Origin: Virgibacillus subterraneus
GTDB taxonomy: Bacteria; Bacillota; Bacilli; Bacillales; Amphibacillaceae
Assembly: GCF_900110695.1 (NCBI RefSeq)
Contig: NZ_FOEH01000002.1
Location: forward strand, 539,549 to 603,548
DNA length: 64,000 bases
Direction of reading: 5' to 3'
Below the pieces are notes generated by a model, which was given only the letters and a program-made list of their open reading frames with translations, was not told the DNA's origin and ran no database searches. The first letter of the stretch is position 1. Each line of letters opens with the position of its first letter. Positions 45,338-53,452 of this stretch are shown piece by piece. The position numbers and the translations under genes are program-made.

Positions 45338-45449
45338 AGCACCCCATTAATAAAATATATTTATTATTATACTAAAAATATTTAAATTTTAATAATGATT
45401 GAATCAATATATAATTGAAATATCAATGAGAGGGAAGGGGGAGCGTATA

Positions 45450-46505
45450 ATGTACCAGCCAGGATTAAAAGGAGTAATTGTTACGGAAACGAAGTTAAGT
45501 AATATAGATGGCAAAAATGGAAGATTGATTTATCGAGGGACACCCATTCAAAACCTTGTAAAAAATAACACATTTGAAGAAGTTGCATACTTTTTGCTGT
45601 ACGGGGAATTACCATCTAATCAAGCACTCGCTGTATTTAATTCAAAGTTAAAGAACAAGCGCAAATTGCCTGGCCATGTCAAAGAAATAATAGATAACAT
45701 ACCAAAACATCTATCTATAATGGATGTTCTGAGAACTGCAATATCTTCATTATCTAGTAATACTGATGCTATCCAGCTTATAGCGATCATGCCAACAATA
45801 ATCGCTTACCGTTATCGGAGATTAAGTTCTATGAAAGTAATTGAACCTGATTTGAACCTAACTCATGTTGAAAACTTTCTTTATATGCTTGTTGGCAATG
45901 TAAATAAATCGGACGTTAAGATGCTTGAGGCGTATATGATTATGACTATGGAACATGGTATGAATGCATCGACATTTTCCGCAAGAGTAACTGTTTCCAC
46001 ACAAAGTGATCTGACTGCTGCGGTAACAAGTGCTTTAGGAACTATGAAAGGACCATTACATGGCGGCGCACCATCTGGAGTTATAGAATTACTTGATGAA
46101 ATAGGTAACGAAAATAAAATAGGTGAAGTAATTCACAAAAAACTAAATAATAATGAAAGAATTATGGGATTTGGCCATAGAGTGTATAAAACGTTTGATC
46201 CACGTGCAGAAGCTCTAAAAGATAAAATACTCGAGTTGGCTGATATTCCTGATTGGATTGATTTAGCATTAAAAACGGAACAAGAAACAATAAGAATACT
46301 GAACACATATAAACCAAATCAGAAACTATATACAAACGTAGAATATTATGCTGCAGCAATTATGAAATCACTGGAGTTAGATTCAACATTATTTACAGCA
46401 ATCTTTAGTTCAAGCAGAGTTGTTGGTTGGTGTACACACGCAACGGAACAAGCAAACAATAATACAATTTTTAGGCCAGCAGCTAGATATGTTGGAGAAA
46501 AATAA
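45450..46505 (+). CDS. citA: Citrate synthase (CitA-like)
   Basis: This TCA-cycle entry enzyme (351 residues) has the active-site His in EHGMNAST and FGHRVYKTFDPRA, and the GPLHGGAPSGV stretch. The size fits the small dimeric Gram-positive type. ATG 45450 follows AGGGAAGGGGGAGCGTATA; an upstream in-frame ATG at 45399 precedes that site. It is divergent from citR with 112 bp between, so probably controlled by it. A terminator follows. Confidence 0.93.
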   Translation: MYQPGLKGVIVTETKLSNIDGKNGRLIYRGTPIQNLVKNNTFEEVAYFLLYGELPSNQALAVFNSKLKNKRKLPGHVKEIIDNIPKHLSIMDVLRTAISSLSSNTDAIQLIAIMPTIIAYRYRRLSSMKVIEPDLNLTHVENFLYMLVGNVNKSDVKMLEAYMIMTMEHGMNASTFSARVTVSTQSDLTAAVTSALGTMKGPLHGGAPSGVIELLDEIGNENKIGEVIHKKLNNNERIMGFGHRVYKTFDPRAEALKDKILELADIPDWIDLALKTEQETIRILNTYKPNQKLYTNVEYYAAAIMKSLELDSTLFTAIFSSSRVVGWCTHATEQANNNTIFRPAARYVGEK

Positions 46506-46510
46506 TCACG

Positions 46511-46543
46511 AAATCACGTTATAAATTTATAGCGTGATTTTTC
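46511..46543 (+). terminator. Terminator of citA
   Basis: Hairpin AATCACG.TATAAA / TTTATA.CGTGATT followed by Ts. Confidence 0.8.
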
Positions 46544-46547
46544 TATT

Positions 46548-46586
46548 ACATCTCAATATCAATAGTATACTTGGATATTGAGATGT
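46548..46586. repeat. Perfect 13-bp inverted repeat
   Basis: ACATCTCAATATC and GATATTGAGATGT are perfect complements with a 13-base loop. It lies between the citA terminator and the dif-like site; no T-run follows, so it is not a classical terminator. Confidence 0.8.
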
Positions 46587-46606
46587 AATTTATTAAAATT
46601 GCTATA

Positions 46607-46634
46607 ACTTCCTATAATATATATTATGTTAACT
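46607..46634. other. dif: dif-like XerCD chromosome-dimer resolution site
   Basis: This is a 28-bp site with left arm ACTTCCTATAA, centre TATATA and right arm TTATGTTAACT. From memory the B. subtilis dif site has ACTTCCTAGAA, TATATA and TTATGTAAACT, so only two of 28 positions differ. This marks the replication terminus. It agrees with the strand bias: left of it genes are largely +, right of it (after one recombinase) all -. Confidence 0.88.
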
Positions 46635-46672
46635 AGGAATAAACCTTAACAGAACAATAACTCCAGGTCTCT

Positions 46673-46808
46673 GGTGCTCATAATATTCATTATTGGGTAG
46701 TTACATCCTGAGCGGTCTTCTAACTTTCGGTTCGGTGCCCATAATGTTCAATGACCGTCGTTTAAGTGCCGGTTCCCGCCCATAATTATCAGGTGCGTCC
46801 TCATAACA
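46673..46808 (+). repeat. Helically phased CATAAT repeats upstream of the recombinase
   Basis: Four copies of a motif around CATAAT(A) occur at 46679, 46740, 46781 and 46802 (the last as CATAAC). The first two are longer: GGTGCTCATAATATTCATT and GGTGCCCATAATGTTCAAT. The spacings are 61, 41 and 21 bp, close to 6, 4 and 2 helical turns, so the motifs face the same side of DNA. Likely integrase arm sites or a regulator array. Confidence 0.6.
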
Positions 46809-46830
46809 CTATTTTTAGGAGGTCGTTACA

Positions 46831-47741
46831 TTGAAATTGCATCATGCCATTGACGATTATTTAGCGTATGTCGAAGTGGAAAAAAATTGTTCGGTTCACA
46901 CCATTCATGCGTATTCCTTTGATTTGCATTGTTTGGAAAGGTTTTAACGGATCATGGCCGGTCACTGGATTTGGCGGATATCACTGCCTCAACAATTCGG
47001 CGGTTTATCCAGGATCAGGTTCTGAATCACCAAATCAAACCACGAACCATCCAGCGCAGAATTTCCTGTTTGAAATCGTTCAGTACCTATTGTGTAAAAG
47101 AAAATTATATTCACCTCGATTTTATGGCTGGCATTATTGCTCCAAAAGGAGATCATAAGCTGCCGCATTACATGAAGCTGGCTGAGCTGCAACAATTTAT
47201 TCGCTACCTGCAGAAAGATCGTCACCCGTTTGCGCTTCGTAATGAAGCATTATTTAAACTACTTGCAACAACGGGTATGCGACGAGCCGAAATTATTGAC
47301 CTCAACTGGGAACAAATTGATTTAGTAGCAAACACAGTATTAATTCATGGAAAAGGAAAAAAAGAGCGGCTCCTCCCCCTTCATCCCATGGTGATTCCGG
47401 TCTTGAAGGAATATCAAAGAAATTTACCAAAAGATAAACGATATCCATCAGAACCGGTTTTTTGGAGTAGATTGAAAAAAGAACTCAATCCACGATCTGT
47501 TCATTTTTTATTTAAAGAATTGCTGACAAAAGCTGGCTTACCTGCACACCGGTTTTCATTACATCACTTGCGGCATACGTTTGCGACAATTCTACTTCAG
47601 CAAAATGATAAGGTCGATTTGCGTACCTTACAGGAGTTATTGGGGCACTCCAGTCTTGCGACCACTTCGGTGTACACGCACATTGACCTAGAACAAAAGA
47701 AAAAAGCAATTGAATCTTTTCTAGTAAAGGATAAAGAGTAA
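46831..47741 (+). pseudogene. Tyrosine recombinase, broken by one frameshift near the N-terminus
   Basis: A TTG start with AGGAGGTCGTTACA opens 38 codons (LKLHHAIDDYLAYVEVEKN...DLHCLERF) that end at TAA in GGTTTTAACGG (about 46940). Adding one T restores the frame into FLTDHGRSLDLADITASTIRRFI and on to a complete catalytic domain: Arg in TTGMRRAEI, Lys in GKGKKERLLPLH, HHLRHTFAT, and LGHSSLATTSVYTH with the Tyr. The repaired protein would be about 303 residues, the Xer size. Either a true mutation in a T-run or a sequencing error. It adjoins dif. The intact 3' part could start at ATG 46929. Confidence 0.85.
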
Positions 47742-47744
47742 ATT

Positions 47745-47788
47745 AACAAAACAGCTTTCCTGCTAGTTGTCAGGAAAGCTGTTTTGTT
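47745..47788. terminator. Bidirectional terminator between the two recombinases
   Basis: AACAAAACAGCTTTCC / GGAAAGCTGTTTTGTT is a perfect 16-bp stem, usable both ways; the second recombinase stop codon falls inside it. Confidence 0.9.
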
Positions 47789-48557
47789 TGGTGCTACCAT
47801 ACCCCTTTTTGATTAGTTGAATAGCAAGTTTCGGATGCGTATCTAATAATTGTATTAGTGTATCTTCATCTAAATTTAAACTTGTTTCGTTGTTTGCATG
47901 TCTCCCCTCCTGTTTATTTGAGTTAGATGGTAGAATTGAATCGGGACTCTGGGTTAAGCCATCCTCTAATTCTTGTTCAATCTTCGTCAATTCAGTTCGC
48001 AGGAGATTAATTTTACGTTGATCCCTCCTTAAATAGTAATGAATGTTTTCTTTTTCACTATGGCCAAGCATAAACTTGATGGTGTCCGTCCCAATTCCCC
48101 TTTCGTCAATCAGTGTAGCGATGGTTGCGCGAAAACCATGAGGTGTAACGCGTTCCCCTCCTTCCCACCCTAATTCTTGACAAATCTTGTTTGTGATTCG
48201 ATTCAATTGTTTATTCTGAAGTGGTTGTCCTTTTAGCCCGTATAATAGTGAATCATCAGGTTGCAGCTGATTTTCTTTTATATGGTTTTGTGTCAATTTA
48301 ATTAAAGCAGGTGGTAACGGAAAAAATTGAACTTTGTGTTTACTGTTTACAATACCTGCATTATACCGAAGCATTTCCTGATCAAATAATACATCGTTTA
48401 CTATTAATTTTGTTAATGCCTCATTACCTAGACCAGTAAATAGCATCACTTTTACAGTTATCTCAACATCATTTCCCTCGTTTTTAAGTGTTTGTACATG
48501 TCGATAAACTTGTTTTAATTTGTCCAAGTTCATTATAGGAGAATGATGTTCGCTCAA
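47763..48557 (-). pseudogene. Tyrosine recombinase catalytic domain lacking the first Arg (truncated)
   Basis: The roughly 264-residue frame holds a tyrosine-recombinase catalytic domain: SKHKVQFFPLP (Lys loop), VTPHGFRATIATLI (HxxR), MLGHSEKENIHYYLRR (His and Tyr). The usual TGLRxxEL is TGLGNEAL, so the first catalytic Arg is Gly. The N-terminal DNA-binding domain is absent, and the frame starts inside an EAL-gene remnant (TTG 48557; ATG 48533 is likelier). It probably is a decayed recombinase whose front was lost by the join. The C-terminus has an extra acidic, helical tail (about 190-264). Confidence 0.7.
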
Positions 48558-49084
48558 TCCCTTTGGTAATAAGGTCCTTTCCTAAGCGAATAATAGCAGT
48601 TAACATAGACAGCATGCGCTCATTTTTCGAAACATCGTAAATCATAGATTTATCAATCATTAAGGTGTCAATTTCGACACTTTTCATGACGTTCAAAGAT
48701 GAATATCCCGTCCCAAAATCGCTCGATGGCAACTTTTAAGCCCAATTCTTTCAACCCTTGTATGAGTTGTGATGAGTCCTCTACATCTAACATAACACTT
48801 TCTGTAATTTCGATTTCGAGATCATTCGGATTAATATTCTCTTCTTCGATAATTCCCTTTACCTAAAATGGGAAATTTCTATCCTTGAACTGCCTTGCTG
48901 ATACATTCACAGAAACCATTACTTTTGGAAGTTTTTGTTTCTCCCACTTTTTGATTTGATGGCATGCCTCTCTAAGCACCCATTCCCCAATAGGAAGAAT
49001 AAGTCCCGTTTCTTCAGAGATTGGAATAAATTCGTTAGGAGATACAGGACCAAAAGAAAGATTCCATCGAAGCAAAGCTTCCAT
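48558..49084 (-). pseudogene. EAL-domain (c-di-GMP phosphodiesterase) remnant
   Basis: Two frames together recall an EAL domain. First: MEALLRWNLSFGPVSPNEFIPISEETGLILPIGEWVLREAC at 49084-48970. Second: SSDFGTGYSSLNVMKSVEIDTLMIDKSMIYDV at 48732-48620. Between them the frame is broken, and both ends are missing (start of the domain, and its end, now joined to a recombinase). It is a decayed piece of a signalling protein. c-di-GMP hydrolysis would not be expected. Confidence 0.8.
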
Positions 49085-49101
49085 TCAAAGCATTCCTGCT
49101 T

Positions 49102-49174
49102 ATTACATTAAATGACCCTTTAAAGAAATATCAGACGCAGCTTTACTCATGATTTGCGCCCGATTGTTGAAAGG
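49102..49174 (-). repeat. Cassette site S1 (subfamily 2)
   Basis: Outer arm (plus strand) ACATTAAATGACCCTTTAAAG, then GACGCAGCTTTACTCATGATTTGCGCCCG, ending GATTGTTGAAAGG. It has the GCGCCCGATTG core of the second subfamily. It lies 22 bp after the adaA stop. Confidence 0.7.
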
Positions 49175-49196
49175 ATAACAAATCCAGCTTAAGCCC

Positions 49197-49781
49197 TTAA
49201 TAAACTTCTGTTTCCACATGATTTGCTTGAAATTGGCTTGGCGAAAGTCCAGTACTTCGTTTAAACGCATTATAAAAACTGGAAATGCTTTGATATCCTA
49301 TTTGATAGCCAATTTCCGTGCTGTTTAACTTAGTCATTAAAAGTAGCTCTTTCGCCTTCTTGATTCTGATTTCTTCCAAATACATATGTGGCGTATAGCC
49401 AGTTCTGTTCTTAAAGATTCGGTTTAAATGAAAACGACTGACCCCTACCTTTAAAGCTACTTCATTTAAGGGCATCTTTTGGTAATAATTATTCTTTATG
49501 ACCTTCTTTGTATCTTCTATAATCGACTGAAACGGATCGTAACTCTTTGATTCTAAGTCGGGACGACACCTTTTACAAGGTCGGTACCCTGCTTTTTGAG
49601 CATCCGCTACATTGGAAAAGAAGGACACGTTACCAACATTCGGTACTTTTGATTTGCAAGACGGTCGGCAAAAAATACCTGTTGTCTTTACTGCATAAAA
49701 GAATATCCCATCATAAGCTGAATCACACAAGACTGTTGCCTTCCACATTGTATCCTTGGAAATATCATTTTGATCCTTCAT
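49197..49781 (-). CDS. adaA: AdaA-type methylphosphotriester-DNA methyltransferase and regulator
   Basis: AdaA repairs methyl phosphotriesters by transfer to a Cys and then activates the adaptive response. The 194 residues have the zinc/acceptor domain with GIFCRPSCKSKVP and GYRPCKRCRPD (four Cys, one the acceptor) and an AraC HTH (VGVSRFHLNRIFKNRTGYTPHMYL). No DNA alkylcytosine-transferase domain is fused. It overlaps the permease by 17 bp and is the last gene before site S1. Confidence 0.92.
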   Translation of the reverse strand: MKDQNDISKDTMWKATVLCDSAYDGIFFYAVKTTGIFCRPSCKSKVPNVGNVSFFSNVADAQKAGYRPCKRCRPDLESKSYDPFQSIIEDTKKVIKNNYYQKMPLNEVALKVGVSRFHLNRIFKNRTGYTPHMYLEEIRIKKAKELLLMTKLNSTEIGYQIGYQSISSFYNAFKRSTGLSPSQFQANHVETEVY

Positions 49782-51051
49782 TAGATTTCAACCCTCCCTT
49801 GTAGGCAAAAATCCCCTTATTCATAACCATATAAATCGCATATAAAGCCACGACAATTAACGGAACAAAAATATAAAATTGGAAAAATGGGATTACCAGT
49901 AAGCATAAAATAAAAGCGGTTAATGATGCCCACCATGGCAGTGTGCTCTTCTTAAACAATCTCACCCCTGCTGCCATCGAAAGAATATAGACTAAAATTC
50001 CAAGAGAGGTAGGAATAAACAAAATATCATCGAACGTCAGTGACAAAGCCTTTACCACTAAAACACCTACCGCCGAAAAACAGATTACAAACAATACCAT
50101 CCTTCTCGGAATTTGAGTCGTTGTATGCAGTCTTGAAAGAGCTTTTGGGAAGGCACCATCCCTGCTTAATGAATACCCTAATTGTGTTAGACTGGCCACA
50201 AACGTATTTGATGTTCCTGTGCAAATGATTAATGCTAAAATAGCTGTGACAAATTTGGCGCCTGCACCCACTGCATCTCCCATTATAACACCAATAGGAG
50301 ACAGGTTGCTTTCCTTACTGCCATACGTAGCCGTTCCAATGGTGACCAGACTTAACGCCAAAAATAGTACACCAATGATAACTGCACTAACAACGGCCCC
50401 CTTGACAATATCTTTGTCCGGTTTCTTAAAGTTATTAGCCAGATTACAAATGGCCTCCCAGCCGAAAAACGACCAAAAGATAACCGTCATAGCACTTCCA
50501 ACGGAAAACCATCCATTTGGAACAAAAGGAGTAAAATTCCCCCATTGTATATTAGACAACGACACAGATACGGCTGATAGTAAAAGTACAAGTAACAAAG
50601 TGCTTAAAATCAATGCGACTTTACCACTGACATTTACACCGTAATAATTTGAAACACCTGCAATCACCAAAATAAAGACGGCAATTAGGGTTCTTACAAA
50701 GGGAGAAAATCCAAACGCCTTACTGACGTAAAAAGCACCAGTCAATGATACGATTGTTTGCCCAACTGCTGCGGTTACAAAGTAAAACCAACCAACAATA
50801 TTGCCAAGGTGATATCCGAAAGATTTTCTAACAAAGGTTGCTGCTCCACCAACATCAGGATATTTTCGGGCCAATCTTGCAAAAGAATAGGCAAGCGGAA
50901 AACTAATTAAATTAACGATAAACCAGGATACAATAGATGCAGGGCCTGCTATTGAAGCTGTAACTCCCGACAAAAAAAGGACGCCTGATCCTAGTATGGC
51001 TGCAATATATAATGCAATTCCTTGAAATAATCCAATGGATCTATTATTCAT
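49765..51051 (-). CDS. APC-superfamily amino acid permease
   Basis: An inner-membrane transporter of 428 residues with 12 predicted segments (starting NRSIGLFQGIALYIAAILGSGVLFL, the GSG motif of helix 1). It resembles YjeH-type amino acid exporters/permeases. AGAGGGGTGAGATC-ATG gives the start. It overlaps adaA, so the pair forms one unit; the link between a permease and the alkylation regulator is not obvious, and may just be a shared cassette. Confidence 0.87.
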   Translation of the reverse strand: MNNRSIGLFQGIALYIAAILGSGVLFLSGVTASIAGPASIVSWFIVNLISFPLAYSFARLARKYPDVGGAATFVRKSFGYHLGNIVGWFYFVTAAVGQTIVSLTGAFYVSKAFGFSPFVRTLIAVFILVIAGVSNYYGVNVSGKVALILSTLLLVLLLSAVSVSLSNIQWGNFTPFVPNGWFSVGSAMTVIFWSFFGWEAICNLANNFKKPDKDIVKGAVVSAVIIGVLFLALSLVTIGTATYGSKESNLSPIGVIMGDAVGAGAKFVTAILALIICTGTSNTFVASLTQLGYSLSRDGAFPKALSRLHTTTQIPRRMVLFVICFSAVGVLVVKALSLTFDDILFIPTSLGILVYILSMAAGVRLFKKSTLPWWASLTAFILCLLVIPFFQFYIFVPLIVVALYAIYMVMNKGIFAYKGGLKSNEGSK

Positions 51052-51166
51052 GATCTCACCCCTCTTTCAGCTTTTAATATACTAAAAAGGGAAGAACAAT
51101 TCTTCTTGTTTTTTGCGGTTTAATTCGCTAATGAAACGATCTAAATGCTTTTTTACATTAGTTTTT

Positions 51167-51236
51167 ATTCCACAAAATGGCCCTTAAATGTAAAAAGGGC
51201 GCGTTATTCGATAAACGCGCCCGATTGCTGAAGACC
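51167..51236 (-). repeat. Cassette site S2 (subfamily 2)
   Basis: Outer arm TATTCCACAAAATGGCCCTTAAATG. Core hairpin GGGCGCGTTA / TAAACGCGCCC, ending CGATTGCTGAAGAC. The upstream gene remnant reads into it. Confidence 0.75.
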
Positions 51237-51494
51237 GTTCTGCACATCTATGCTTTCTGGATAAAGAAGAAACAATCCTAAACTTTCATATCCAGTTTCT
51301 TTGGGATACTGTGGTGACATATCAGTTATATCACTTTCCATATACTGTGGAAGTTCAGCTCCAACACTAACTGCCCCCGCAATTGTTTTTATTAAAACCT
51401 CATCGTTTTTAAGATGTTGTAAGGACTTTTTAGTCCATTTTAGTTTTTTCTTTCCATGCAATTCGAGTGATTTTCGTTCCATTGCTTTAACCAC
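51204..51494 (-). pseudogene. N-terminal fragment of a zinc-type alcohol dehydrogenase (MDR)
   Basis: The 96 residues begin MERKSLELHGKKKLKW (after MVKA) and reach SDITDMSPQYPKETGYESLG, as in the N-terminal GroES-like part of NAD(P)-dependent alcohol dehydrogenases, which are about 330-350 residues. The frame then runs into site S2 and stops there (last residues LQQSGAFIE are encoded by the site). No catalytic zinc or Rossmann fold is left, so it is a truncated cassette gene. Confidence 0.7.
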
Positions 51495-51708
51495 CTTTAA
51501 GTCGATTGCAAGTTCCTTCTTGTGCTACCTGCACCGTCAGTTCGATATCATCATACTTTAATATAACATAATATTCCGAATTTACTATTTGATCTTCCGA
51601 TAAGAAAAGACTTTCAAATTGATGATCGCTTTGTTTAACTCTTGCACCCTTTAGTTTAGAACCCTTCAGACTCATCAAAGTAAAAATAAGTCCAAGAAAA
51701 GCCATCAT
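51487..51708 (-). CDS. Hypothetical small protein with N-terminal membrane segment
   Basis: The 73-residue protein has one short hydrophobic N-terminal helix (MMAFLGLIFTLMSL) and a polar, beta-rich C-terminus (LKYDDIELTVQVAQEGTCN). It overlaps the alcohol-dehydrogenase fragment by 8 bp. The ribosome site is weak. I do not recognise the family. Confidence 0.45.
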   Translation of the reverse strand: MMAFLGLIFTLMSLKGSKLKGARVKQSDHQFESLFLSEDQIVNSEYYVILKYDDIELTVQVAQEGTCNRLKGG

Positions 51709-51729
51709 AGGTGAATAAATATTATTTAT

Positions 51730-52032
51730 CTAAGTCCAAATATCAAATACTCTGTTTACTATCTCACCAACCACAACATTCGGTATACCAAATGCAACCA
51801 ATTTATATTTAAGACGATTTCTCCCTTTGTAACTTGCATAATCATGATTATTTCTAAACTCGTTATAACGGTAAAACCAAACCATTCCAATTTGCATATA
51901 TAGGGCTATAACTAAACTAATTAACCCTACAATTAAATTTAAAAAAACTAAGATTTCTACATAGCCTATTATCCAAACAGTTATTATTGAAATAAATACG
52001 AGAAATAATCCTGATAAAAACCATTTTCTCAT
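51730..52032 (-). CDS. Small membrane protein, possibly DUF5316
   Basis: The 100-residue protein begins MRKWFLSGLFLVFISIITVW and has three hydrophobic stretches followed by a basic loop (RNNHDYASYKGRNRLKYKL). It resembles small Bacillus membrane proteins of the DUF5316 type; this is a guess from pattern. I take ATG 52032 rather than 52047. Function unknown. Confidence 0.45.
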   Translation of the reverse strand: MRKWFLSGLFLVFISIITVWIIGYVEILVFLNLIVGLISLVIALYMQIGMVWFYRYNEFRNNHDYASYKGRNRLKYKLVAFGIPNVVVGEIVNRVFDIWT

Positions 52033-52459
52033 TTGAATTAAAACCAACTTTCAATGAAAATATTTTTTGTTTTAAAATCCTTTTATACAAAATTCAATTT
52101 GTCTTCTTTCTTCTTTGTTCAATTCTTTTTTTATTATTAAATCTGCCATTTATGGGGGCATTAAATGTTCTATTAAAATTTGCTAGTCATTAACCTAACT
52201 GTAACTTTCCTAAATGGCTTATTGAATTTCTTTTTTTCGCATCCAAAATATTGGTTTATTATAGTTCCTTTCTGGCTATTGGAGAAATATGGTGCTGTGC
52301 ATAGAAGCAGGATTGATGAAGATCTGTTAGGTAATGAAGGGCATAAACCTAGAGTTCATACGGCGTTTAATGAATGCAAACCATAAAATATAAATTACCT
52401 TAATAAAATACAAATGCACAGAAAAATGCAGGATAAATTCCTGCATTTTCCATTATCTA
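52033..52459. other. Stretch without a supported gene
   Basis: An AT-rich region. A + strand frame at 52180-52386 (ending VHRSRIDEDLLGNEGHKPRVHTAFNE) lacks a ribosome site and may be a remnant of a gene end. At 52424-52456, ATGCAGGATAAATTCCTGCAT forms a hairpin that could terminate the next gene (- strand). Confidence 0.4.
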
Positions 52460-52912
52460 TTATTCAGCAGCAGATTCAGCGGATTGATCTGTCGAAGTTG
52501 CTTTATTACTTAGCTTGTCTGGCAATTGCCATGCTGTAATCACAGCCAACAATACAAAGATGATGTCCATACCGCTAAATAAAACTGAGATATTATCTTG
52601 AAACAATATAAATACTTCACTTTTGAATATTCCAGAAAAACTATTACTGTAATAATAACCGACAATGAAATATTTACCCAGTAAAATCCCAATTAAACTT
52701 CCAACTACAGCAATAACTTTATGCGCGGAAGTAACATTACCTTTTGCCAGATAGAACACTGAATAACCTGCAAGACCACCTATTGCCCATGCTACAAAAC
52801 CAATTTCGTATTCAGTTAGTATTACAATTAACGCCCATACTGCTCCACCGATTATTGAAGTCAACAACCCGCCAAAAATAGCCAAACTAAAATTATTTCT
52901 TTTTCTTTCCAT
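52460..52912 (-). CDS. Hypothetical four-helix membrane protein
   Basis: The 150-residue protein (ATG 52912, AGGGGG nine bases before it) has four hydrophobic segments (IFGGLLTSIIGGAVWALIVI; FVAWAIGGLAGYSVFYLA; AVVGSLIGILLGKYFIVGYY; ISVLFSGMDIIFVLLAVITAW) and a Ser/Glu/Ala-rich tail. It looks like a bacterial DUF membrane protein of the GtrA/SHOCT-free type; no family assigned. A hairpin for termination follows. Confidence 0.6.
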   Translation of the reverse strand: MERKRNNFSLAIFGGLLTSIIGGAVWALIVILTEYEIGFVAWAIGGLAGYSVFYLAKGNVTSAHKVIAVVGSLIGILLGKYFIVGYYYSNSFSGIFKSEVFILFQDNISVLFSGMDIIFVLLAVITAWQLPDKLSNKATSTDQSAESAAE

Positions 52913-53139
52913 TTTCATATGCCCCCTACTAAATTAACTATTATCAACACTTATTCCATATATCGGCAATAAAACCTTATTTCTACATAATTTTACTGAA
53001 ATTTTATATAAAAATATTATATCTAAAAGAGTATGAGTTGAAATAATTAAGTACTTTGCAGGACAAATTGTATGAGGTTTAATAAAAAAGATATGAAAGA
53101 GGATAAATTAATCATAGGTAAATCAAGAGGAGAAGAGGC

Positions 53140-53298
53140 TTATGAATTTTTAAATTCTATCTTGAATCTAAAATAGTATTGGCCACAATGCGGACATTCC
53201 ATAGAAGTATCTAATGTAAACATCTTTTTAAACGTTTGTTTCCAACTCCATTCTCTGACGTAATTTTGACAAGTTGGTATCTGTTCAAACCCCTTTCT
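53140..53298 (-). pseudogene. Remnant of a CXXC-20-CXXC zinc-ribbon protein
   Basis: On the minus strand, PTCQNYVREWSWKQTFKKMF then TLDTSMECPHCGQYYFRF recalls small CxxC-about 20-CxxC proteins (usually starting MPTCQNC). Here the first pair is C-Q-N-Y (second Cys lost) and the start codon is ATA behind AAAGAAAGGGG. Two independent lesions make it a decayed gene. Confidence 0.45.
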
Positions 53299-53417
53299 TT
53301 TACACTATTCTGCCAGATAGTTCAATTCTATATATTTAATGTTAACAAAATATTACAATTAGTAATCGAAAATTTCTGAACAAAAGAAAAGATCGACTTT
53401 AACGTCAGTCTGCTTAT

Positions 53418-53443
53418 TTAACTATTGCACCCGTTAGCTTAAG
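53418..53443 (-). repeat. Cassette site S3 (inner arm)
   Basis: TTAACTATTGCACCCGTTAG followed by CTTAAG; the inner arm of the subfamily 1 core, 9 bp before the lipoprotein stop. The outer arm to the left is not clear. Confidence 0.7.
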
Positions 53444-53452
53444 TAGGGAATA

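Noticed and set aside
46604..46634. loxP-like site (ATAACTTCCTATA arm)
   Set aside because: The left arm has one mismatch to loxP but the right arm does not match; the dif match over 28 bp is far better.
46868..47158. A separate 96-codon gene at the start of the recombinase
   Set aside because: It overlaps the recombinase in the wrong frame; the reading frame is an artefact of the frameshift.
52180..52386. A + strand gene for a 68-residue protein
   Set aside because: No ribosome site, no recognisable family and opposite orientation to all neighbours; kept only as a possible remnant.
53074..53178. A 34-codon + strand ORF (MRFNKKDMKEDKLIIGKSRG)
   Set aside because: It has a weak start signal and overlaps the zinc-ribbon remnant; it could be a fragment, but nothing supports it.
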